Shown here one piece after another: positions 10,410-18,348 of a stretch of DNA of 64,000 bases. Under the pieces are notes generated by a model. The model did no database searches. It was not told the DNA's origin and saw nothing but the letters and a program-made list of their open reading frames with translations. Where the stretch lies: positions 372,001-436,000 of the forward strand of contig VBAR01000002.1 of the NCBI GenBank assembly GCA_005882315.1, given 5' to 3'. Within the stretch, counting starts at the first letter, position 1; each line of letters begins with the position of its first letter. Source of the stretch: Bacteroidota bacterium. Lineage in GTDB: Bacteria > Bacteroidota > Bacteroidia > Chitinophagales > Chitinophagaceae. The position numbers were made by a program, and so were the translations under genes.

Positions 10410-11603
10410 ATGGCTAATAAGGAACATTTAGAATTATTGAAAGGCAGTTGGCAAAATTGGAACCAATGGAGAAATACAAATCCGGAAATTGTTGCTGACC
10501 TTACAGGTGCTGATCTTAGAGAATTTGACCTTGACTCTAAGGAATTCAGAAATGTTGACCTATCCAATGCCGATCTGAGTAATAAGGATCTTTCGCTTAA
10601 AGTCTTCGAGAGTTCATTACTTGCAGGTGCAAATCTTAATGACTCAAATTTTAATAATACTTTGTTTCATCTTGTTGATTTTTCTGGAGCGGATTTCAGG
10701 AATTCTAAATTGATCAGAACAACAATTGCGGAATGTGTTGGAATTGACGCAAATTTTTCTAATAGCAATCTCACTAATTCATATCTACATCAATGTGATC
10801 TTAAGGGTTCAGGATTTATAGACGCAGAGATCTTTGGTGTTCAATTTATTGGATGTTCACTTGTTTCCTGTAATTTTTCTTTTTCGAATTTGTACCAAAG
10901 CAAATTTGAACAAAATGATTGTAGTGATGCTCTTTTCAACAAAGCGAACCTTACAAGTGCGAGCTTAATTAATGTTAATGTTGAGGGAGCCTATTTTAGG
11001 AGAGCCAGGATCTTTGGATTGTCAGCCTGGGAAATTAAAGGCACTCCCGGGGATCAGTCGAATTTAATAATTACGGAGGAAGGAACACCCGTGATCACTG
11101 TCGATGATCTCCAGGTTGCACAGTTTATTTATCTTCTTCTGAATAATTCTAATGTAAAGAATGTAATTGATACAATAACCTCTAAAGCTGTCCTAATACT
11201 GGGTAGATTTACTGAAGAAAGAAAGACAATTCTTGATGCGATCTTTAAGGAACTGAGGGTAGAGGGCTACTTGCCCATCCTGTTTGATTTTAGTGGCCCG
11301 CAAAATCGTGACGTAACAGAAACAGTTTCAACTTTGGCCCATTTAGCCAAATTTGTAATTGCAGATATCACAGACGCTAAAAGCATACCACAGGAATTAC
11401 AGGCTATTGTTCCCAACCTACCTTCCGTACCGGTTCAGCCAATCATTCTGGCTTCCCAATCTGAATATGGTATGTTTGAGCATTTTAAACGTTATCCATG
11501 GGTCTTACCTACATTCAAGTATAAAGACGTCGACGACGCAGTGATCTCGATCTCAACAATTCTTTTGCCTCAAATTAATTTGAAGCTTAATGAACTTAAG
11601 TAA
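10410..11603 (+). CDS. pentapeptide-repeat protein with conserved Rossmann-like C-terminal domain
   Basis: Residues about 28-210 consist of pentapeptide repeats (ADLTGADL, DLSNADLSNKDL, ANLNDSNF, ANLTSASL), which fold into a right-handed quadrilateral beta-helix. Residues about 255-390 form a separate alpha/beta domain beginning KAVLILGRFTEERKTIL, with YLPILFDF, the strongly polar ETVSTLAHLAKFVIADITDAKSIPQEL, and PVQPIIL. From memory this C-terminal block recurs behind pentapeptide repeats in other bacteria, and its strand order recalls TIR-like or other Rossmann nucleotide-binding folds. I cannot point to a proven catalytic residue. There is no signal peptide, so the protein is probably cytoplasmic. 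It opens the accessory stretch that also holds FRG, AbiV-like and HEPN proteins, so a defence or stress role is plausible but unproven. Confidence 0.75.
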   Translation: MANKEHLELLKGSWQNWNQWRNTNPEIVADLTGADLREFDLDSKEFRNVDLSNADLSNKDLSLKVFESSLLAGANLNDSNFNNTLFHLVDFSGADFRNSKLIRTTIAECVGIDANFSNSNLTNSYLHQCDLKGSGFIDAEIFGVQFIGCSLVSCNFSFSNLYQSKFEQNDCSDALFNKANLTSASLINVNVEGAYFRRARIFGLSAWEIKGTPGDQSNLIITEEGTPVITVDDLQVAQFIYLLLNNSNVKNVIDTITSKAVLILGRFTEERKTILDAIFKELRVEGYLPILFDFSGPQNRDVTETVSTLAHLAKFVIADITDAKSIPQELQAIVPNLPSVPVQPIILASQSEYGMFEHFKRYPWVLPTFKYKDVDDAVISISTILLPQINLKLNELK

Positions 11604-11805
11604 GATCTTTATAAATGCAGAATTTGTCAATTTCATAATTTCAATCAGCAAGGAGAAGATTATCGCCTTACACTGAATCCCTTTGTTTACAAAATAGGTC
11701 AGTGGTGAAAAAGCACAAAAAATATCAGTAGATATTTATGTGGATTTCCGCAGAATAATTGTGGCAATCTTGTTTCCACGACCTTTGCTTTTCAAATCAA
11801 AAAAT

Positions 11806-12696
11806 ATGACTAAGGAACAAGCAATCGAAAAAGCCAAACAGGAAGTAATAGGTGGTATTGATCTAGTTACAACGGTGGATGAAGGTGAGAGCTTTCACCA
11901 AACTCTTATTAAATTAAAAATAAAATTAGCCGAAGATTATGGCTGGGATATGATGCCGCATTATCGGGGTGAACAAAACTTTGGATGGGATATTCGATGT
12001 GGCATCTTTCGTCCTCCTTTATCCGTTCCTGATGTAAAGACAGGAAAAGATATTGAAAGAAAAGCAGTGGGTATCTTTGAATCTGCCGTGAAAAACAAAT
12101 GGGGAAAGGACGTTTTTAGGAACTTGTTTAATCACGAGAAGCATGGCAAGGAATGGGATTTGTTATTTCAGGCGCAACATGCAGGAATCAAAACCAGCCT
12201 GACTGATTGGTCTGCTGAAATGATTACTGCACTCTATTTTGCGACCGAAGAATCAACCGATAAAAATATTGAGAAAGCTGATGGTCAGATTTGGACAATG
12301 ATGATACCGACTGAATGGATACTGGGTCATAATACCTGGCCTGTCCGCGAAACATTTTATGATCTGGATCCTTTCGACTTAAAACAACCTTATCTGATTA
12401 ATGTTTCATCATATCTTGATGATATGGATAAAAGAATTTATGAAAAACGGATGTATCGGCAAAAAGGGCGTTTCATTATTACAGAAGCTGATCGATGTGA
12501 TGTCCCCTTAAATAATCGAGATGAATTTAAGCATCTTATTCACCGGCTGCGAATCCCAAGCGAATTTAAGAAACCCATTCGGGAAGAGCTTGCAGAAAGA
12601 GGAATAACGACTGAGTATATTTATATAGAACAAAGTGAGGAGAGGTATAAACTGATTTCCGAGACTAACGCAAGCTTGTTCAATGGGTTTATGTAA
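11806..12696 (+). CDS. FRG domain protein
   Basis: The FRG domain is named for its F/Y-R-G motif, seen here as HYRGEQNFGWDI, followed by the long helical block and AGIKTSLTDWSAEMITALYFA, the most typical part of the family. The end of the domain is seen in KRMYRQKGRFIIT. I place the start at ATG 11806 (MTKEQAIEKAKQEV). A GTG at 11740 would add 22 residues unlike the family. FRG domains of unknown biochemistry are often found in phage-defence neighbourhoods. The protein has no signal peptide. It stands alone between the pentapeptide-repeat gene and a convergent AbiV-like gene. Confidence 0.85.
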   Translation: MTKEQAIEKAKQEVIGGIDLVTTVDEGESFHQTLIKLKIKLAEDYGWDMMPHYRGEQNFGWDIRCGIFRPPLSVPDVKTGKDIERKAVGIFESAVKNKWGKDVFRNLFNHEKHGKEWDLLFQAQHAGIKTSLTDWSAEMITALYFATEESTDKNIEKADGQIWTMMIPTEWILGHNTWPVRETFYDLDPFDLKQPYLINVSSYLDDMDKRIYEKRMYRQKGRFIITEADRCDVPLNNRDEFKHLIHRLRIPSEFKKPIREELAERGITTEYIYIEQSEERYKLISETNASLFNGFM

Positions 12697-12874
12697 TTGC
12701 TGCTATTTGTAAATTGAGATATGATTGAATCCAGAAGGCCTTACATTGAAATGGAACAGTCGCACGATTCAGGTCAATGAATTTGATCAACGACAGAGCA
12801 GGGGGTGACCTTCATTTAATGGTTTCAGACAGGCTAACTTCCACAGATAAAGTCTTATCGGTATCATCAATAGT

Positions 12875-13645
12875 TTACATATCTTTTCCAATTTGTGCTT
12901 CTATAAACTCAAACGGCGATTGCTTGCTTTCTGACAACTTTTTTAATCCGTTGGTAATTTTTAAATAGTGATTTTTTGCTCGAAATTCTGTTTTCATTTT
13001 TTGCAGTTGGTCCCTGATTTCACTGCTGTCAGATTCAAATCCCGCAATAATCGCTTTTCCTATAGATCTTACTTTTTTCAATCGTTTGAAAACCTCTTTG
13101 AACTCGTCTTCAGTTACATTTAAAGGCGTTTTCAGAAAATCCTTGTAGTCACAATAAAATCCTTCCTGGCGGAAAAGATCAGCTCCTTTGAACCACCGGA
13201 ACTCTCTCATAATTTCCACTAGCTTTCTCCGAAAATAATAGCCAAATTTCTTCTCAAAGTAATTGTCATCTTCCTTGAATGCTGAATGGAGCGTCCTAAT
13301 TTCCTCTGGATTCTCTTTTACCCGAAGGAGAAACCTCTTCATTTCTTCCCCAAAGAGATTCATGACTGCCATTACAAAAGCAATCACATAACGGATCTGA
13401 TGGTTCTTGAAAAAAATGCTGACTCCTTTTGTTGTTCGAAAATGAAAACCATGACTGTCGAAAAATATCAGTAGAGACTTAACATATTCTTCGATACTTA
13501 TAATCATCAACGATGTAGCATTCCCATACTTACCTGTAGCTGCGAGCTCGAGAGCCGCCTGCCACTCTGATTCCGCGGTGGCAAATATTTGTTGGTAAGC
13601 TTCAGAACACTCGGCTTTTGTCAAGGATGAAAATTTCTTTGCCAT
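12875..13645 (-). CDS. AbiV-like abortive infection family protein
   Basis: This 256-residue all-helical cytoplasmic protein has an N-terminal half matching the AbiV/HEPN-like pattern: a helix with AALELAATGKYGNATSLMIISIEEYVKSLLIF, then a charged loop and FKNHQIRYVIAF. In AbiV proteins the pattern is Gly-x-Tyr-x-x-Ala followed by a helix with Glu-Glu-x-x-Lys, then His in the next block. Lactococcal AbiV blocks phage translation. The C-terminal half is charged and unfamiliar. The gene is monocistronic and converges on the FRG gene. The family call rests on pattern recall rather than alignment, so a general HEPN-like protein is the alternative. Confidence 0.55.
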   Translation of the reverse strand: MAKKFSSLTKAECSEAYQQIFATAESEWQAALELAATGKYGNATSLMIISIEEYVKSLLIFFDSHGFHFRTTKGVSIFFKNHQIRYVIAFVMAVMNLFGEEMKRFLLRVKENPEEIRTLHSAFKEDDNYFEKKFGYYFRRKLVEIMREFRWFKGADLFRQEGFYCDYKDFLKTPLNVTEDEFKEVFKRLKKVRSIGKAIIAGFESDSSEIRDQLQKMKTEFRAKNHYLKITNGLKKLSESKQSPFEFIEAQIGKDM

Positions 13646-13819
13646 ACTAGCTATCAGTTTTATAACTCATTATTTGACCAACCCTTCTGAATAAATCAAA
13701 ATTACTTCCCCTTTCTAATTTTTATCTTTCTTTTTCGTGGGTGCTTAACTTTTCTTTGCTTTTGCGGCAGTAGTAAATTGCCCAGTGCTTGAACTGCGGT
13801 AACGAGTTATTGTTTTTGA

Positions 13820-14341
13820 TTAAGCGTCTATATTTTCAAAATATTTTTGTTGGAGGTAATATAATAGACAGGGGGCACTTTTAGTATGATACTTTTCGGA
13901 GAATAAGGAGGCCAACTCTCCATCTAATTCTTCCCACTCAAGGCTTTTGTCCTTTCTCTTTATCCGGAAAAATTCTTCAATTGTATGATAAGTGTTCTCA
14001 CTATTGATCGTATAAATTTTCCATCCCAAGCCTTCAAGCAGCTTTGTCTTGCGCTCAATCAATAATTCTGGAGAATTTTTGTAGACGATTTCAATCCCAA
14101 CCATTTTGAAGGGATTAGCAAAATGCAGATACTGATCATCACTGACAGGGAAAATCGGATAGAGCTGCAATCCTATGAATCGGATATCATGATATGTGCG
14201 CTTTTCCACAGCATTTAATTTTTGGTTCCAATCATCAATGTGATAGGACAAAATGAAACGACCACTATTCACTGCTTCATACCAGGAAGCACTGTAATTT
14301 TTTCTCAGCTCTGCTATGTCAAACCTTGTATCCAAAAGCAA
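13820..14341 (-). CDS. possible Vsr/DUF559-like PD-(D/E)XK protein, no ATG start
   Basis: No family is certain. The core order, LQLYPIFPVSDDQYLHFANPF, then VGIEIVYK, then ERKTKLLEGLGWKIYTI, mirrors the Vsr/DUF559 endonuclease layout: strand, acidic residue, strand with Glu, then a helix with Arg and a GW-x-v-x-x-I strand. The usual Asp before Phe is His here, though two Asp lie just before it, so catalysis is doubtful. The frame has no usable ATG. The only start is TTG at 14341 (or 14335), in the same frame as the 74-codon gene upstream and separated from it by one TAA and one Lys codon. It may be translated by coupling, or be the far end of a gene split by a nonsense mutation. Confidence 0.45.
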   Translation of the reverse strand: MLLDTRFDIAELRKNYSASWYEAVNSGRFILSYHIDDWNQKLNAVEKRTYHDIRFIGLQLYPIFPVSDDQYLHFANPFKMVGIEIVYKNSPELLIERKTKLLEGLGWKIYTINSENTYHTIEEFFRIKRKDKSLEWEELDGELASLFSEKYHTKSAPCLLYYLQQKYFENIDA

Positions 14342-14344
14342 TTT

Positions 14345-14569
14345 TTATTTCTTACCGAGATCGCTGTGTATAAGATCATTCAGCGAAGCGATATTATTTT
14401 TATCCAGGAAAGCACCAAGATCCATATCAGATCTTACGCCGAAATCACGATTATATTTTTCTTCTATCGTGCCCATATGTGTGTCATCGCGCTTATCACG
14501 CAATTGACCATCTTGGTTTCTGCTACGGTCTCCTTTCATACCTTCTGCATCATTTTTAGAATATTTCAT
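14345..14569 (-). CDS. small polar hypothetical protein (74 aa)
   Basis: This short, highly charged protein without hydrophobic segments (GMKGDRSRNQDGQLRDKRDD, then EEKYNRDFGVRSDMDLGAFL) resembles small stand-alone hypothetical proteins of Bacteroidota as I recall them. The Asp/Arg-rich N-terminal half looks disordered, and a short helical LGAFLDKNNIASLNDLI motif closes it. It lies 21 nt downstream of the DUF3892 gene on the same strand. Its TAA is followed in the same frame by the next ORF after a single Lys codon. No function can be assigned. Position suggests shared expression from the promoter next to the LexA-like gene. Confidence 0.6.
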   Translation of the reverse strand: MKYSKNDAEGMKGDRSRNQDGQLRDKRDDTHMGTIEEKYNRDFGVRSDMDLGAFLDKNNIASLNDLIHSDLGKK

Positions 14570-14590
14570 AGTATTTATTATTAAGAATTA

Positions 14591-14890
14591 TTAATTGCTT
14601 TTGCATTCGGGAAGCTTGAGTAGGTTATCAGTTGTTACGTTATCGGCATAGGTCTTTACATATTTTGTTCCTTTGTCAGAAACGGCTCCACGAAGATTGG
14701 CTTTGTTTCCATTATTGTCTTTCACGTAGGCAACCCCTTTATCGTTAACTATCCAGTCATACATTTCTAACCGAGAAGTGCTACCAGTCTTACCAGTTTC
14801 TTCATTAATCCAACTGAGACTGGTGATCGCTACAAACGGGTTTTCGTGGTTACCATTATCTTTTTTAATGCAGGTAATTTTGATTGGCAT
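14591..14890 (-). CDS. DUF3892 family protein
   Basis: The 99-residue protein starts at ATG 14890 (MPIKITCIKKDNG). A TTG six codons upstream is less likely. It shows the DUF3892 pattern: ITCIKKD at the start, the middle EMYDWIVNDKGVAYVKDNNG, and the end KYVKTYADNVTTDNLLKLPEC. DUF3892 proteins are small cytoplasmic proteins of unknown function, often near mobile or stress genes. It is the first gene of a minus-strand run (DUF3892, 74-aa protein, nuclease-like ORF) and is divergent from the LexA-like gene with three TAGAACGAT repeats between them. It may therefore belong to the LexA-like repressor's regulon. Confidence 0.75.
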   Translation of the reverse strand: MPIKITCIKKDNGNHENPFVAITSLSWINEETGKTGSTSRLEMYDWIVNDKGVAYVKDNNGNKANLRGAVSDKGTKYVKTYADNVTTDNLLKLPECKSN

Positions 14891-14905
14891 ATAAAAATAT
14901 TTTAG

Positions 14906-14972
14906 CAAATATAGAACGATTATTAGAACGATATATAACTTTAGAACGATTTTTTTAACTTCGTTATCTTTG
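14906..14972. promoter_or_regulatory. divergent promoter with three TAGAACGAT repeats (putative LexA-like operator)
   Basis: Three identical 9-mers TAGAACGAT lie at 14912-14920, 14924-14932 and 14942-14950, with starts 12 and 18 nt apart. The lexA-like gene has a -7 box TATCTTTG at 14965-14972, only 13 nt before its ATG. The DUF3892 gene has a TATATTTG box on the minus strand (14913-14906) that overlaps the first repeat. The third repeat covers the region where the -33 element of the lexA-like promoter should be. This is what an autoregulated divergent operator would look like. Repressor binding is inferred. Confidence 0.7.
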
Positions 14973-14985
14973 TATAAATCCTTCT

Positions 14986-15582
14986 ATGGCAAAACTTCAT
15001 CCCAAACAGATCGCATTACTCAAAGTTTTGCGAAGATCAATAGATAACCCTATGTCTGTTAGCGAATTACAAGAAGAGCTTGGAATGTCCTCCAAAAGTG
15101 TTGTGCAGCACCATATCCAACAATTGGAGAAAAAAGGCTATCTGAAGCGCAACCCATCAAACCCAAGAGATTACCAAATTCTGGGTGATCCCGAAAAACC
15201 GGTATCTTATCTGAACCTATATGGTCTTGCACAATGTGGACCCGGAGGACAGTTTTTAGATGGTAATCCTCTTGAGCGTATACCCCTTGCAATCAAGCTA
15301 TTAAAATTTCCAGCAACAGAAGCTTTTTTGATTGAAGCAGAAGGTGATTCGATGCAACCGAATATCAAAGACGGAGATCTTGTCATTTTTCAAATGAAAA
15401 ACGTTGCGGAAAATGGCGATACTATTTTGTGCATTAGCGGTGAAAAAGCATTTATCAAGAAGTATCAAAAACAAGGAAAAATAACTATGCTGTTATCTAC
15501 AAATCCAAACTTTAATGCTTTTATTCCTGAAAATGATTTTTGTATTAAAGGTATTATGAGAGGTGTAATTCGATATCAATGA
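14986..15582 (+). CDS. lexA: LexA-like repressor with S24 autopeptidase domain
   Basis: This 198-residue protein has an N-terminal winged-helix domain (about 1-65, with SVSELQEELGMSSKSVVQHHI) and a C-terminal S24 peptidase. The catalytic dyad is Ser122 (EGDSMQPNI) and Lys158 (AFIKKY). The predicted self-cleavage site is Cys84-Gly85 (LAQCGPGG), where classical LexA has Ala-Gly. RecA filaments would trigger cleavage and derepress targets. The 5' leader is very short. The three TAGAACGAT repeats next to its promoter are the natural operator candidates, and the target list would include the divergent DUF3892 run. It could be the chromosomal LexA or a second, island-borne LexA-like regulator. Confidence 0.85.
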   Translation: MAKLHPKQIALLKVLRRSIDNPMSVSELQEELGMSSKSVVQHHIQQLEKKGYLKRNPSNPRDYQILGDPEKPVSYLNLYGLAQCGPGGQFLDGNPLERIPLAIKLLKFPATEAFLIEAEGDSMQPNIKDGDLVIFQMKNVAENGDTILCISGEKAFIKKYQKQGKITMLLSTNPNFNAFIPENDFCIKGIMRGVIRYQ

Positions 15583-16352
15583 TCAAATTGATATAGCTTG
15601 TCAAATGTTTCACTGAATTTTTTGGCTGCTTCCTTATCCATTCGCAGTATCAAAGATTTTGCAAGTGACTCAATTCTTACCTGATTGAAATGGTATAACT
15701 CACGATCTATAGCTTCATACAAAGCTTTTAAGAATTTATTCGGCGAGTTCTTCACTCTCCCGTAAAATTTTTCAATGCTTTCATAGCTAAGCGCTCCGTT
15801 ATCTTTAAACTCTGGTATCGATTGTAATTCTTTACAGGATAGTTCTGTATGCTTTGCCTTGTTATTCACTTTTTGCAATTGGATTATTTCCGCATACCCA
15901 TCAAGTGTATCTGGACGAATACCTTTTGATTTTAGAAAGGCCACCAAACTATTCCATTTATAAAAATCTTTAGTATTGATCTCTGGATACGCTTCGCTGA
16001 TTAATTTCTTGATATAGATTTCCAAATGCTTCCATGCATAAATTACCTTCATTTCCATCAGCACGATCATTTCTTCCGTTCGGTAAACTGTATCAAGGGC
16101 ATAACTATTGAACTCTCCGGAAAGATCCATATCCCTTTCGTGTGCCTCTCTTTCCATTCGTTTCCATTTCTCCGGTTCATTTTGCCTGATGCTTTCGAGC
16201 TGGCTATACGCTTCACATGATTTTTCGATTTCTGTTTCCAATCGCATTATGGCTTCGTCTGCAATGTAATCAAACCGGTTATTGGCTTCATGTGAAAGGC
16301 TGAAAAAAGCAAATTGATTCATCTCTCTTTGTTCCTGTAGTGAGTTATTCAT
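15576..16352 (-). CDS. hypothetical helical protein
   Basis: I do not recognise the family. The protein is about 258 residues from ATG 16352, which has an AAAGG a few bases upstream. A GTG six codons earlier is possible. It is almost entirely helical and charged, with a coiled-coil-like segment (about 20-75) and a middle block MEMKVIYAWKHLEIYIKKLI reminiscent of HEPN-like helices. A later NNKAKH could be a degenerate HEPN R-x4-H motif but lacks the Arg. There is no signal peptide or membrane segment. Its 3' end overlaps the lexA-like stop region by a few bases in convergent orientation. Confidence 0.55.
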   Translation of the reverse strand: MNNSLQEQREMNQFAFFSLSHEANNRFDYIADEAIMRLETEIEKSCEAYSQLESIRQNEPEKWKRMEREAHERDMDLSGEFNSYALDTVYRTEEMIVLMEMKVIYAWKHLEIYIKKLISEAYPEINTKDFYKWNSLVAFLKSKGIRPDTLDGYAEIIQLQKVNNKAKHTELSCKELQSIPEFKDNGALSYESIEKFYGRVKNSPNKFLKALYEAIDRELYHFNQVRIESLAKSLILRMDKEAAKKFSETFDKLYQFDH

Positions 16353-16480
16353 TTTAAGACCTTTAGGCACAAAGCTCGGATAGATTCGTTACATCATACA
16401 ACAACTTTCTGAGGTTATCAATAAGTTGTGGAACTATGGATTTTGGTAGAGAAAAAGAAAGCATTTCGCTAAATGGATAC

Positions 16481-16507
16481 AAAAAAGCCCGCCTATTGGC
16501 GGGCTTT
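16481..16507 (-). terminator. rho-independent terminator
   Basis: A perfect 10-bp stem (AAAGCCCGCC / GGCGGGCTTT) with a TATT loop ends, on the minus strand, in a run of six T. It lies just past the stop codon of the 68-codon gene, so it ends the GNAT-like / small-protein transcript. Confidence 0.9.
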
Positions 16508-16514
16508 CACATTA

Positions 16515-16721
16515 TTATTTTGCTTTGACTAAATGTCTTGTTTTTGAATGGACTACTTTAGCCATTTGTTTTGGGCTTACGAATCTTGCCTTTGATTGGT
16601 AAGCTTTAAAGTATTGGCTAGTAAGCTCCATGTCCTTTTTTACCTGGGCTTTGGATGCCTTAGTTTGAACCCCAAGGATCCCAATTTCGTCCAATGGGTA
16701 ATATTGTTTTTTAACCTTCAT
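16515..16721 (-). CDS. small basic protein paired with GNAT-like gene (68 aa)
   Basis: This 68-residue Lys-rich protein (MKVKKQYYPLDEIGILGVQ, then KAQVKKDMELTSQYFKAYQ, then a basic tail) has no family I can name. Its start overlaps the 3' end of the upstream GNAT-like gene by 11 nt, a sign of translational coupling, and a strong terminator follows its stop codon. Two-gene units of an acetyltransferase with a small basic partner recall GNAT toxin/antitoxin modules. In those the antitoxin is usually the upstream gene and carries a DNA-binding motif, neither of which is clear here. Confidence 0.6.
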   Translation of the reverse strand: MKVKKQYYPLDEIGILGVQTKASKAQVKKDMELTSQYFKAYQSKARFVSPKQMAKVVHSKTRHLVKAK

Positions 16722-17253
16722 TAAAGAAATCTTGGTAGTACGAATTTACTAATTTTTTTGCAGATTCCCCCATAATTCCCATGCGATCTCCGAATAAAAC
16801 TACAGCCCCTAAAGTATCGATATAGTGTTGTTTTAACTTAGTTTTTGCTGTGAAAGCCACATTACCATCAAAGCCCATTTCAAAGCTCATTTTGCAGGCA
16901 AACGATACAAGATTACCTGGCACACCGATATATTCTTTTTCCTTGCCATAGTTATGCGGAGCGGATTCAATCAGGTGCATCTCGATGTAATTATCCCTTG
17001 GTTCAAGACATAAAAGTCCGTGTATGTTCGTATCACCCGCAAGCGTCAGTTTATATGTATGGCGACCTTCTTCTTTGTACTCCTTTTTCCAGTTAAAATA
17101 CCAGCCATTCTTCTTTAGCACCGTCCTTATTTCCTCAGCTGATACTAAAACTATACTAGTCGCATGACTCTTTCCAGTGGTCCTTTTCTCCACGCTGTTG
17201 GTAAGTTTGTCAATGAGTATCCTGGTAGCTTTTCCTTTTATCATATCATTCAT
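16711..17253 (-). CDS. GNAT-fold acetyltransferase-like protein
   Basis: Residues about 95-175 (LIESAPHNYG, then YIGVPGNLVSFACKMSFEMGFDGNVAFTAKT, then HYIDTLGAVVLFGDRMGIMGESA) match a GNAT subgroup with the pattern E-x-A-P-x-N, V-x-x-x-L-x-x-x-A, G-[FY]-x-G-x-V-A-F, and H-Y-x-x-x-L-G-A. The acetyl-CoA loop (GVPGNL) is less Gly/Arg-rich than normal. The N-terminal ~60 residues are specific to this protein. Related proteins occur on phages and integrating elements, as I recall. The gene is coupled to the small basic gene downstream. Substrate and biological role are unknown. Confidence 0.6.
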   Translation of the reverse strand: MNDMIKGKATRILIDKLTNSVEKRTTGKSHATSIVLVSAEEIRTVLKKNGWYFNWKKEYKEEGRHTYKLTLAGDTNIHGLLCLEPRDNYIEMHLIESAPHNYGKEKEYIGVPGNLVSFACKMSFEMGFDGNVAFTAKTKLKQHYIDTLGAVVLFGDRMGIMGESAKKLVNSYYQDFFNEG

Positions 17254-17278
17254 TTGAAGGCCCGAACTAATATTTAGA

Positions 17279-18211
17279 TTAATTCAGCTTGTGAAATTCC
17301 TTTAAATGCAAAGAAAATGTATCGACAATTTTTTCATCAATAGTGGTTGAATATCCCAACTTTGGATATATATAAGTCTCGTAGGAATTCATCCAATTAT
17401 CATACGCTGCTTTTTCACCAGTATCGCTGATTTCAGAAATCAGAAGGGTCTCGTAACTATCATTTTTCATAGATATGCCTTCTGCTGTAAATCGTATTGA
17501 TCGGCCAATAAAGTGAATAGTCTGAGGGATCAGCCAATTGGTACTTGTTTCAGGAATGCTAAAAGTAGGATGGAAATAAAAATGAATCTCTTGCGGAGTG
17601 CTTTTGTTGTTGATGAATGCCGGCCAGGCACTGATTGCAAAATAGGACGTGTTTCCGATCGTACATTTTACGCCATTCTTGTAGCGGTGCAATTGATTGA
17701 TGATTTTGCTGGTTAGGTTCATCCGTTTCAATCGAAGTGCAGGGCTTTCGTATAAGCCATTGATGAGGTCTACCACGTTTTCAATAATAATCTTTCCGTT
17801 CGGACCCGATACGGTATGTTGTGTTGGATGCGCCAGCATATTTCTGATCTCCCGTATGCGGTGCAGAAAGTCCTTATTATAAACTTCAAAATAATTTGCT
17901 TTTTTTAATAGTGCCATTAAACTTTTCAAAGATCTTTTTCCCCAATCATCAGAAAATTGATTTTTGTATCGAACCTTTAACGCCATCTCCAGTGTAAGGA
18001 GGCTTTTTAAAACAGCGACATCATAAAACTTGTAAACGTAATAACTGTGTTCGAGAAGTTTACCAATGACTTTAAAGTTTTCTCGTACATCTTTATGTAC
18101 TGATGGTTTTAGATACAAGTCTGGAATAAATTCCTTTGCAAATTTATTAGGGTTGGCTGAAAAGTTGGTAAATACTGTCCAGGTTTCATCCAGTTCGGGA
18201 TATTCGTTCAT
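17279..18211 (-). CDS. HEPN-motif hypothetical protein
   Basis: The N-terminal half (about 1-145) is helical and ends in RIREIRNMLAHP. Arg123-Asn124 to His128 form the R-N-x3-H signature of HEPN domains, which in many systems are metal-independent RNases and in others only structural. The C-terminal ~160 residues look beta-rich (CTIGNTSYFAISAWPAF, then IHFYFHPTF) and are unfamiliar. There is no signal peptide. It lies 25 nt upstream of the GNAT-like gene on the same strand and may share its transcript. The motif and the neighbours suggest a defence or stress function, but the pair of domains as a whole is not one I know. Confidence 0.6.
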   Translation of the reverse strand: MNEYPELDETWTVFTNFSANPNKFAKEFIPDLYLKPSVHKDVRENFKVIGKLLEHSYYVYKFYDVAVLKSLLTLEMALKVRYKNQFSDDWGKRSLKSLMALLKKANYFEVYNKDFLHRIREIRNMLAHPTQHTVSGPNGKIIIENVVDLINGLYESPALRLKRMNLTSKIINQLHRYKNGVKCTIGNTSYFAISAWPAFINNKSTPQEIHFYFHPTFSIPETSTNWLIPQTIHFIGRSIRFTAEGISMKNDSYETLLISEISDTGEKAAYDNWMNSYETYIYPKLGYSTTIDEKIVDTFSLHLKEFHKLN

Positions 18212-18252
18212 GATGCAAAATTACGGGCCCACTCACTATTATAGCAGTGCTT

Positions 18253-18348
18253 TTAATCCTTCGTTATCTCCCCAATCCTCTCCGCCACCACCTCCAACAA
18301 CCCCCTTTTTACCTTCTTCCCTGCAATCAAATCTTCAAACCTCATCAT
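18253..18348 (-). pseudogene. short ORF, possible gene scrap
   Basis: This 31-codon ORF (MMRFEDLIAGKKVKRGLLEV, then VAERIGEITKD) has protein-like composition and an amphipathic helix, unlike the random frames around it, but has no promoter or known family. It lies just upstream of the HEPN gene. On the other strand the same bases give a Pro/Ser-rich low-complexity frame that I regard as a shadow. It is probably the end of a lost gene. Confidence 0.25.
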
